From positions 1 to 15,000 of the forward strand of contig NW_004754889.1 in the NCBI RefSeq assembly GCF_000188695.1: a DNA stretch of 15,000 nucleotides. Reading direction: 5' to 3'. The notes under the pieces were generated by a model that was not told the origin of the DNA, did no database searches, and worked only from the letters and a program-made list of their open reading frames with translations. Position 1 is the stretch's first letter; each line of letters starts with the position of its first letter. Below, piece after piece: positions 1 to 15,000 of the stretch. Position numbers and translations under genes: made by a program. This stretch comes from Salpingoeca rosetta (taxonomy: Eukaryota; Opisthokonta; Choanoflagellata; Craspedida; Salpingoecidae).

Positions 1-1036
1 GTTTGGCGCAGACCCGGCTGTCACCGGCCACCTGCTGCAGCTGGCCCGCCAGCTTGGACTGGACGTGGTAGGGGTGAGCTTCCACGTTGGGAGCGGCGCC
101 ACAGACGCGCGCGCGTTTGCCGATGCGGTTGCACGCGCGCGCGCTGTGTTTGACGAGGCAGCAGCCCTCGGCTTCAGCCCGCACCTGCTTGATGTTGGGG
201 GCGGTTTCCCGGGAGATGATCCCGCTGCGACGCCAGCGGCCGCAGTCCGGTTTGAGGACATTGCGCGTGAGCTCCGCAGCGCCTTTGCAGAGCACTTCCC
301 GCCCTCGGCGGTGCCTGGTCTCCGCATTATTGCTGAGCCGGGCTGGTACTATGTTGCGTCCGCCAGCTCGCTGGCTGTCTGCATCACTTCCAAGCGCCGC
401 GTGGTGGATGTGACGGCCACCACACCAACGGCAACGACGGGTGCGACGCCTACGACGCCTGCGAGCAACGCCACCCCCCACCCCGCCACTGAGCCGCCAC
501 CAAAGTTCATGTACTACGTGAATGACGGCGTGTACCAGTCGTTCAACTGTATCATCTTCGACCACGCGCGTGTGCAAGCGCAGGTGCTGTACACGGGCAA
601 CGGCGTGCCGGCCATGGACGACGAGCACCTTGCCGCCGCTGTTTTGCACGAGAGCAGCGTGTGGGGCCCCACGTGCGACTCCATCGACTGCGTGCAGGCG
701 TCGACGATGCTGCCGGAGCTGGATGTGGGCGACTGGCTTGTCTTTGACAACATGGGCGCGTACACCTCGTGCGCTGCCAGCACGTTCAACGGCTTTGCGC
801 TCACCAAGCACGTGTACACCTTCAGCCATGTCCTTGTTGACCTGCAACGCGTCCCCGCCGCGGACGGCATCGCGCACGTGCCTGCGGCCTTGCCACTTGC
901 CGCCGGATTTGCTGTTGCGCCATCCGCCGCCACCACGCCTGCGGTGACTGCCACCCTTGGCGCCGCCACCGCTGCCATTGCGAGAGCACCCAAGCCAGTT
1001 GGCCATGCCGTGCCCATCCCCACACCTGTCAGCTAG
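1..1036 (+). CDS. ODC1: Ornithine decarboxylase, C-terminal part (5' end outside the window)
   Basis: ODC removes CO2 from ornithine to give putrescine, the first step of polyamine synthesis, as a cytosolic PLP-dependent homodimer. The frame is open from base 2 and ends at TAG 1034-1036 with no intron. Fold-III decarboxylase signatures appear in family order: SFHVGSG (His197, Ser200 in mouse numbering), LLDVGGGFPG (PLP glycine loop), IIAEPG (Glu274), YYVNDGVY (Tyr323), an Asp332 in CIIFDHA, WGPTCD (catalytic Cys360 and Asp361) and NMGAYT (Tyr389). Oddities: Arg277 is replaced by Trp (codon 344-346), Gly324 by Gln and Tyr331 by Phe. A Thr/Ala/Pro-rich insert of about 30 residues sits in a loop that also varies in animals. 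The Ala/Pro-rich tail lacks the acidic PEST look of mouse ODC. Lys69, which binds PLP, lies outside the window. An antizyme-inhibitor-like pseudoenzyme is the main alternative. Confidence 0.93.
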   Translation, partial: FGADPAVTGHLLQLARQLGLDVVGVSFHVGSGATDARAFADAVARARAVFDEAAALGFSPHLLDVGGGFPGDDPAATPAAAVRFEDIARELRSAFAEHFPPSAVPGLRIIAEPGWYYVASASSLAVCITSKRRVVDVTATTPTATTGATPTTPASNATPHPATEPPPKFMYYVNDGVYQSFNCIIFDHARVQAQVLYTGNGVPAMDDEHLAAAVLHESSVWGPTCDSIDCVQASTMLPELDVGDWLVFDNMGAYTSCAASTFNGFALTKHVYTFSHVLVDLQRVPAADGIAHVPAALPLAAGFAVAPSAATTPAVTATLGAATAAIARAPKPVGHAVPIPTPVS

Positions 1037-1045
1037 CGGCGCCTG

Positions 1046-1049
1046 CACA

Positions 1050-1085
<36 letters not shown>
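1046..1085. repeat. (CA)n microsatellite in the ODC 3' flank
   Basis: About 40 bases of CA dinucleotide with one TA interruption begin ten bases after the ODC stop codon, so the tract probably lies in the 3' UTR. Confidence 0.95.
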
Positions 1086-1087
<2 letters not shown>

Positions 1088-1666
1088 CATGTGTTTTTCG
1101 GTTGAATCTTTTTTGTTGTCACCTGGTGTCCATTATTGCATGACGATGTCTCTTGTCTTTTAGTTTGGTTGTGATTTGCACTCCCAAGATGGTGGTGGTG
1201 GCGGGTGTTGTGTTTGGTGCTTCTACGCTATGCTACGCTTCGCCGTGTTCCTTCTTTCTCGATTGTTTGCCTTCTCGTGTCATTGTTGTTGGTTGGTGGT
1301 GGTGGTGTTCAGATTGTATCGCATTGCATTGCGTCTGTTGGGCGTGGTGAGGATTGGTTGCCTCTTGACCTTGTTACTTTGTTTGATGTGGTGCGCAAAG
1401 GCCCCTTGTCGCTGTGCGTCCTGCGTGTGACCTCTTGTGTGTATCATTCCGTTGACGGACGAAATACACGACAAGCACAGCACCAGCCCCAGTTGTTGTT
1501 GTTGTTGGTCAAACAAACGTGCAGCAGAAGAGGCGAAGAGAGGAGTGAGGCGAGTGCACGCGCGTGCGGTGGGGGGCAAGGACGACGAAAGAACGAAAGC
1601 GCGTGGATATGTGGTTGGAGTACGCAGTGATCCGAAACGAAACTGAGCGTCTCGTCCTTGTATCGC
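1086..1666. other. Convergent intergenic region between ODC and GDP-fucose synthase
   Basis: The stretch separates two genes that end tail to tail. It is rich in G/T runs and has a short (TTG)n tract near 1494-1508. I see no credible coding segment, RNA gene or clear AATAAA signal; the open frames here lack recognisable motifs. Confidence 0.6.
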
Positions 1667-4457
<2,791 letters not shown>

Positions 4458-4579
4458 CGTGCTGCTTGCTTTTTTCTCGTTCCTTGTTGGCGGTTGGTTG
4501 TTTAAATGACACAAGACTGATTTCAGTCCATTACGTTCACACGAACAACACACAGATGCACACACACGCACACACATAC

Positions 4580-4674
<95 letters not shown>

Positions 4675-4858
4675 ACAGCGTTGTCGCGTTCCGTCGCGTG
4701 TAACATACATAACATTCGCAGTTAGTGAAAGAACAAGACGGGTTCCGGGGTGCAGCTAGAAATAGGAGTAAAAGGGCCATGATGGTGGTGGTGGTGGTGG
4801 TAACCAGTGGAAAGGTGCTGGGACTGCTGCTGCTGTCGCGTCTTCGGAACACATGCAA
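4458..4858. promoter_or_regulatory. Intergenic region upstream of fucose synthase
   Basis: Four hundred bases separate the stop codon of the unrecognised gene from the ATG of fucose synthase, both on the minus strand. This must hold the upstream gene's 3' UTR and the downstream gene's promoter and 5' UTR. Apart from the microsatellite and a short (GGT)n run at 4784-4800 I see no defined element. Confidence 0.5.
4550..4672. repeat. CAGA then (CA)n microsatellite upstream of fucose synthase
   Basis: A run of CAGA tetramers (about 4580-4610) followed by about 60 bases of CA, roughly 100-215 bases upstream of the fucose synthase start codon. Confidence 0.95.
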
Positions 4859-9582
<4,724 letters not shown>

Positions 9583-10292
9583 CAGGGCCAACGAGGATTA
9601 GCCGTGTTTTTCAAAGAACCGTCCCCTCTTTCGCAACCACGATCTTCCGTTTGTCAGGGAGAGGTTTTTGTGCGCGCTTCCGCTTCTGCTGCTGCGTGTG
9701 TGTGTGTGGTGTCTTGTTTGGGTTGCATTGCTTCACTTGTTTGGGTCAGAGACAGTTGTGTGCAGTGGTGTGGGGTTGTGGAAGCAACGCAGCAGCGCAG
9801 CAACAAGCAGGCACAGCAAAGGAAACCTGCGACCGTCATCAGCCGGCGATCCAACCACCACACACTGACTGACAGACAAACCGGACAAACCTCCATCCTG
9901 GGCTGGTTAGTTGGTTGGTTAGTTGGTTGGGAGGCCCTGCTGCTTGCTTGCCAACCATTGGATGGGTGAAGCAGCTTCAGAGTGTGAGTGTGTGTTATGT
10001 GTATGTGTGTGCGTGTGCGTGCGTGCGTGTGGTTGTGTATTGTGCTTTGGCATCCTCGCTGCTCACCATTGTCTTTGTGGTTGGTTGGTTGGTTGGTTGC
10101 TTCTGACTCCACGATTCCCTTGCTACTGAACTTGCTTGCTTGCTTGACTCGGCCACCACCGCTTTTCATCGCCCAATACCAAGCAAGCACATAGTTTCGC
10201 GTTGCTTGTTCGCCTATTCTCACATAGCAACTCCCACCCACTGTCGCTCCACTTGTCAGCGAGTCGCCCCTTCGTTTACCTCAATCATCATC
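9583..10292. promoter_or_regulatory. Divergent promoter region between the filamin-like gene and the SHIPPO-repeat gene
   Basis: The two genes are transcribed away from each other across 710 bases, so this stretch should hold both promoters and both 5' UTRs. It contains GTTG/GGTT-rich repeats at 9903-9931 and 10081-10100, CTTG repeats at 10130-10145, an inverted CCAAT box (ATTGG) at about 9957-9961, and a weak RFX-like inverted repeat at 9775-9788. No open frame here looks coding. The role is inferred from position only. Confidence 0.5.
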
Positions 10293-10479
10293 ATGTTCCA
10301 CCTCGACGCCTCAGATTCCCCTGGCCCAGCCGCACACGACGCTGCCAGGTGTGTGTCGGGGAGCGCGCTTGCACTTGCCGAGTTGGCGCACTCAAACAGC
10401 AAAGATACTACTCTTTGTTTGAGCCCACAAGCAACTCACTGTGTTGCCTTCGTGTGTGTATGTGTGTGTGCGTGCGTGC

Positions 10480-10515
<36 letters not shown>

Positions 10516-10533
10516 GTGTGCATGTGTGCGCGC

Positions 10534-10564
<31 letters not shown>

Positions 10565-11418
10565 TGTGCGTGTGTGCGTGCGTGCGTGCGTGTGTGTGCA
10601 TGTGTGTGTGTTGCTGGAGTACAGCTTCTCCAAGACATCGACAATTCGTAGCGCTCCCGCATTCTCCCTTTCCGGTCGCCCAAAGAACCCCCGCTCGGAC
10701 AACCTTCCAGGTCCTTGTTGCAACAAGCATGTGTGTGCATGTGTACATGTGTGCGTGCGTGTGTGTGTGCATGTGCGCATGTGTGCGTGTGTGTGCATGT
10801 GTGTGTGCACTTCCTGCTCCCCCCCCCATCTCTCCCTCTGCACAAGTGTTTCTGTTTGCCACGCCTTATGGTCCTTGGTAATCTGCGCCACTCACCCATC
10901 CCTGCCTCATGCCCACCTACTCCACACGCCATCTTGCCAACCAACCAAACAAACAAAACACAAAACAAAACCAAAACAACAACAACAAAAGGCCCTGGAC
11001 AACACTCTCTTGTGCAGGCAGATCGGCTGTCAACAACCCGCACCTCCCCAGCGTACACCATGCTCAGCCGTCCGCAGCAGCGTACCACCTCTGTCAGCCC
11101 CGGCCCGGCCAGCGTCACCATCAGTCGTCTCGACATGACATCAAGCGTCAGGTACCGCCAACGTCCTGACACGAACCTATGCGTTGTCCCCACAGGTCGA
11201 GGCGTGCACACCATCTTGCTCTTGTTTGGTTTATGGCGGCCTCGCAACCCCCACCCCCTCCATTGCACATCCCTTCACGCCTCCCCTGCACATGTGACCC
11301 CATGACGCCGAACGAGCAGGAGCAGCCCGGCCTTCAGTCTCTCCAGCCGCGCCCGAGACCACAGGGCCGACCTCTCGCCGGGACCAAACAACTACGGCGT
11401 CGTCGGTGAGTGCAGTGT

Positions 11419-11500
<82 letters not shown>

Positions 11501-12623
11501 GACTTCTTGCTGTCTTCCTGCGCACATTTTGTGTCTGCTCCCCCCCCCCTCCTTTTTCTCTGTGTCTGTCCGTGTCAACCGCTTGCTCTGTAGCATGTAC
11601 GTCCATGCCGGCCTCCGTGCATGCGTCAAAAAAGCTCGAGCTCGAACGGGACGCCTATCGTGCCATGTGCGGCATTCCTCACCACCAACCGTGCATCATA
11701 TGACGTGCAGAGCCGACGCGGCTGTCGACGGCGCGCAAACCGCCGGCGTTCTCCATGAGCGGGCGGCACCTGGAGCGGCGTCTGGGCGATTCCCCGGGAC
11801 CAGCCAGCATCTCCGCTACCCGCCTTGACCGCACATCCACGGTATCGTGCCCACCACCCATTTCAAACCCCCACCCCCTCTCCGTTCACGCGCTCGTCTT
11901 ACATGCACGCACGCACTATTGGCGTCATATTGATTGCTGTCACCCAACGACTGCCACGAGTGCAGGTGCGCGGCTCGCCGGCATTTTCCATGAGCGGCCG
12001 CTTCAAGAGCAGCTCTGCACCAGCAACGCCGGGGCCAGGTACTTGCTCCCAGAATAATGTGTTCCAGCTGGTTACAGCGGCCAAGTTGCGCGAGCACAGC
12101 CAGTTTGACACACGCACACGACACATACACGCACGCACGAAGCCACATGCACACATGCACATCAACACATCAACACAACGACATACACACAGACACACAC
12201 ACACAGACACACACACACACACACACACAGGCACACACAGGCACAGACATACACACACACGCGCGCGCAACACCTAACTCCCGTTTCTTGCTCACTGCAT
12301 GGCCATCAGGCGCATACCAGGCGACCAGCATCACGCGCGTGTCTACCGTGCAGTCGCCACCAAGTTTTTCCATGGGTGCCCGGACTGTGGATCGCATCCG
12401 AAACACCAATCCAGGTGCACGCGACCACGACATGTGCGCGCACGCTTGCCTTATCCTGTGCGCGTGCGTTTGAACGCCAAAGTGCGCAGTCGGTTGGACC
12501 TACAGCGTCTCACACACAGGGATCTTTGCGTGCATTGGGTGCAGGTCCCAACTCGTACAACATGCCGTCCGCCACGTCAACAAAGGCCGCGTCCATCAAA
12601 GGTGAAATACTCAAACAAGGAAC

Positions 12624-12670
<47 letters not shown>

Positions 12671-13730
12671 CTCCTTTCTCTTGGTTGTGTCCTTCTTTCC
12701 ATGCCTCCCGCCACGACAGATGGCTTCTGTCCCTTGCAAACACATCCTAATACCCCCTGTGCGCGCCACCGGCTTTGTCTGTGCTGGTGGTGAAGGTCGA
12801 GCGCGCGACAAAATTGTGTCTGAATCGCCCGGCCCCATCTACTCTGTCACCACGGCCCCCATTGCCCGCACGGCCCCTGGCTACTCCATGGCCGCCCGCA
12901 TCAAGGACAGCGCGGAGGCATCATCAACACCAGGTCTGCCACCGCTGCCAATCAACCACCATTGCATCACCTGCCTGCTACTTGTCAACCCACCCCTGTT
13001 CTCAACGAGTCGTTGCTAACCCCTGTCCCTGCTCTTCTCTCCCCTGCTGCTGTGCACCAATTGCAGGTCCCGGCGCGTATCGTGCAGCGGAGGCGCGTGA
13101 CACCCGCGCTGCGTCCATTAAGGGCCGCGCAAAGCCGTTCAAGGCGGCCACGTCCCCCGGGCCCGGCGCGTACAGCGCCACGTCGCTGCCAGGGGCGCGC
13201 ACCAACCCGGCATACTCCATGAGCGGTCGCCTCAAGTCTCGCGAAAGTAAGCCGTCCGAGGCGCGCGTGTCTTCGCCGCGGTGGTGTGAGTGTTGGTGGC
13301 CAGATTGTCGCTCGGTACCCATTAGCGGCTGTTGTGTCTCGTATGTTCATGCCACTGCGTACCTTACCTCATTCACCACTTGCATACACTCATACACCCC
13401 CTCCCTCTCTTTTCGCGCCGCATTTCTGGAATCCTCACCTTGCTTGCCCCATTGTATCACACACCATCACCACCACCACCACCACCACCACCACCGCCAC
13501 GACCATCTTCATTGTCAGGTTCCAACGGGCCTGGTCCCAACGCGTATGCGGTGCTGGCGGATACAAAGCGGAGTGCACCGCAATACTCCATGAGCGGCCG
13601 CTTCAAGTCGCTCCGTCAGGAGAACACGCCCGGGCCCGGCAACTACAGCGCGCAGCTCTCCTCCTCCCAGGGCAGCGGTTTTTCCTTTGGCGTTCGCCAC
13701 AGCCGACGCGTTGGTGTCCTGCCGGACTGA
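10293..13730 (+). CDS. SHIPPO/STPGP-repeat protein, ODF3/CIMAP family, 11 exons
   Basis: Proteins of this family bind axonemal or sperm-tail microtubules (outer dense fibre 3, now ciliary microtubule-associated proteins). Exons: 10293-10348, 10625-10710, 10992-11151, 11320-11405, 11711-11841, 11966-12038, 12310-12414, 12545-12601, 12796-12933, 13067-13246, 13519-13730. All junctions are GT-AG and phases close on 427 residues; the stop is TGA 13728-13730. The protein is repeats from end to end: twelve PGP motifs, first SPGPAA, later SPGPNNY, SPGPGAY and last TPGPGNY, alternating with PAFSMSGR-like motifs (APAFSLSGR, PPAFSMSGR, NPAYSMSGR, APQYSMSGR). It ends with FSFGVRHS, as ODF3 proteins do. 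It is longer than human ODF3 (about 250 residues). No signal peptide or membrane segment is seen. The exact orthologue cannot be decided here. Confidence 0.93.
10454..10614. repeat. (TG)n/(CGTG)n tract in intron 1 of the SHIPPO gene
   Basis: TG, TATG and CGTG blocks occupy most of the intron and end ten bases before the exon 2 acceptor. Confidence 0.95.
10727..10808. repeat. (TG)n/(CATG)n tract in intron 2 of the SHIPPO gene
   Basis: Imperfect TG, CATG and CGTG units start about 16 bases after the exon 2 donor. The same intron ends in an A-rich CAAAA/CAA stretch (10945-10990) directly before the acceptor, in place of a normal pyrimidine tract. Confidence 0.93.
11422..11498. repeat. Pure (TG)n tract in intron 4 of the SHIPPO gene
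   Basis: Seventy-seven bases of TG beginning sixteen bases after the exon 4 donor (GTGAGT). Confidence 0.97.
12107..12262. repeat. (CA)n tract in intron 6 of the SHIPPO gene
   Basis: CA units with CACG, CAGA and ACATC variants; here the transcribed strand is CA rather than TG. Confidence 0.94.
12627..12669. repeat. (CA)n tract in intron 8 of the SHIPPO gene
   Basis: Forty-three bases of pure CA on the transcribed strand, 25 bases after the exon 8 donor. Confidence 0.96.
13463..13500. repeat. (CAC)n tract in intron 10 of the SHIPPO gene
   Basis: About eleven CAC units shortly upstream of the exon 11 acceptor. Confidence 0.94.
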
Positions 13731-14559
13731 ACCGGCACCGCCCGCTGCTCCGCGCCGCCAACCACAGACGGCTGAAGAAGACGCTGGCTGTTTTGTCGTT
13801 GATTCTGTGCGGTGCAACATTTGGTGCGCGCGTCATGCGCTCTGTTAAAGATTGTCTCGCGCTCTGCTGTACTGCATGGTGGGTGCGATTGTGTTGGTGG
13901 TGGGTTGTTTTGCTGTTGTGTGGTTGTGTGGCCGTTGTTGTGGTGACAGTTGTGTTGTTTTGCCCTGCTGTTCTTTTGTTTCTGTTTGCTTGTTCGTTGG
14001 TGAATGTTATGCGCGCTGCGTTCATCGCTGTTGACGTTCATTGCCGTTGTCTTTGACATACTAGATCATGTTGCATGGGGTGAATCTCACATGTGAGAGA
14101 GGCTGTGCTGCTATTGATGAAGCGGCTGTTGTTTGTTTGCTGTTGTTGATCGCTGGCTCTACTGCCATGCCTTGCTGCCCGATGGATTGCGTGCCTTTCT
14201 CTGCTTGGCTCTGTTTGTTTCGCTTGCTTTGCTTACTTGCTTGATACATTGATTGTACTGAGTGGTTGGGAGTTTGGGAAACTGACTCGAATCGAAACCA
14301 AATGAACGAGAGCACTCTGAAGCGTTATTTGCGCAAGGGAACAAGCAATTGCATTCTGTGGGCAAGCCCAGCCAGACAGAAGCCAGCAAGAGTCAGAACA
14401 ACACGTGAAAACAGCACGTGAACAAACATCCAACAGCAAACACACGCAAATACAGAAACACACACAATCTTAAAGATAGGAAGGAGAGGGGGGGGGGGCG
14501 GGTCTCATCATCAAGCTGATGTGACACGTCTGAAAACACAAACCGCGCAATGCATTACA
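13731..14559. other. Convergent intergenic region between the SHIPPO gene and the kinesin gene
   Basis: The two genes end tail to tail across 829 bases. The SHIPPO side is rich in TTG/TGG and the kinesin side in CAA/AACA, as expected of 3' UTRs on opposite strands. A ten-base G run lies at about 14490-14499. I see no coding segment, RNA gene or clear poly(A) signal. Confidence 0.55.
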
Positions 14560-14694
14560 TTACGCTTCAGCCTCCTGCGGCTCATCGTCCACATCCTCGC
14601 CACGCTTCAGCCTAACACCAGCACAGAAGCATGTGAGCGATATGGCGACATTGGACGGTGTGCAACACTGCCCAGTGCTACACCTTTCCCGACG

Positions 14695-14752
<58 letters not shown>

Positions 14753-14902
14753 CCAGACAGACAGACAGACAGACAAACACGACGCATACACGCACTTTGC
14801 GATGATTTCTTGCAGACGCGCGATCTCTGCGCTCTCTGCGTTCTTCTTTGCGTCGTTGGTGATGGTCTTGACGCGTTCGGCGTAGCGAAGCGAGTTGATC
14901 GT
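14560..14902 (-). CDS. C-terminal-motor kinesin (kinesin-14, KCBP-like), last two exons
   Basis: Exons 14796-14902 and 14560-14611 join in phase to the stop TAA. The first begins TINSLRYAERVK, the conserved last helix of kinesin motor domains (usual form E-T-x-x-S-L-R-Y-A-x-R-V). The protein then ends only about 40 residues later through NDAKKNAESAEIARLQEIIA and an acidic tail (GEDVDDEPQEAEA). A motor at the very C-terminus is characteristic of kinesin-14, which usually moves to microtubule minus ends. The V-x-x-I-x-N-D-x-x-K-N-x-x-S-x-E-x-A-R-L pattern after the motor resembles the regulatory segment of plant and algal KCBP (calmodulin-regulated kinesin). The P-loop and most of the motor lie past the right edge; the last bases (14903-15000) look like intron. 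Subfamily assignment is inference from about 50 residues. Confidence 0.82.
14696..14776. repeat. (CA)n then CAGA tetramers in the kinesin intron
   Basis: About 55 bases of CA followed by five to six CAGA units, 20 bases from the donor of the last intron. The transcribed strand reads as TG. Confidence 0.96.
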
Positions 14903-15000
14903 CTACACAACAGCAACATCGAGTGGCAGTCCGAGCAGGGGCAAGGCACCAACATCATGAGAGATGAGTTCACGGAAAGCATGCTATGTTCTGAGCAGCG

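Noticed and set aside
4784..4800. Poly-His stretch in a minus-strand frame extending the last exon of the unrecognised gene
   Set aside because: Phase from the upstream exons leads to the stop at 4859-4861; the poly-His frame needs a different phase and reads a (GGT)n repeat.
10140..11138. Long plus-strand frame of 332 residues over the start of the SHIPPO gene
   Set aside because: It reads through two TG-filled introns; only its SKTSTIRSAPAFSLSGR segment is real coding (exon 2).

Overview
This is a gene-dense stretch of nuclear DNA from an intron-rich eukaryote. It has multi-exon genes with GT-AG introns of roughly 120-370 bases, and a very heavy load of CA/TG microsatellites in introns and 3' flanks. 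The content (an SHIPPO/ODF3-type ciliary microtubule protein, a C-terminal-motor kinesin, an animal-type GDP-fucose synthase and a eukaryotic ornithine decarboxylase) fits a flagellated unicellular eukaryote. A choanoflagellate or a relative is my guess, but the window cannot settle this.

Layout. (1) Bases 1-1036 (+) are the C-terminal part of an ornithine decarboxylase (ODC), cut by the left window edge. (2) Bases 1667-4457 (-) hold a complete nine-exon GDP-L-fucose synthase gene, which I rebuilt exon by exon with all phases closing. (3) Bases 4859-9582 (-) hold a fifteen-exon gene for a protein of about 511 residues that I do not recognise; it has a filamin-like Ig segment near its N-terminus. 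(4) Bases 10293-13730 (+) hold a complete eleven-exon gene for a 427-residue protein with twelve PGP motifs (STPGP/SHIPPO, ODF3/CIMAP family). (5) Bases 14560-14902 (-) are the last two exons of a kinesin whose motor is at the C-terminus (kinesin-14, most like the KCBP type); the rest lies beyond the right edge.

Genes 1/2 and 4/5 are convergent, genes 3 and 2 are in tandem, and genes 3 and 4 are divergent across a 710-base shared promoter region. The genes do not form a pathway: polyamine synthesis, nucleotide-sugar synthesis and the ciliary/cytoskeletal genes look like ordinary neighbours. Repeats of CA/TG, CAGA, CAA, GAA, CAC and a 13-base minisatellite fill many introns and create long false open frames of His-Thr or Val-Cys repeats, which I left out.

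I see no mobile element, CRISPR array, tRNA or rRNA. The points most worth a second look are a Trp in place of the PLP-phosphate-binding Arg of ODC, the unrecognised filamin-like gene, microsatellites that abut splice sites, and introns that recur at the same point of the PGP repeat.
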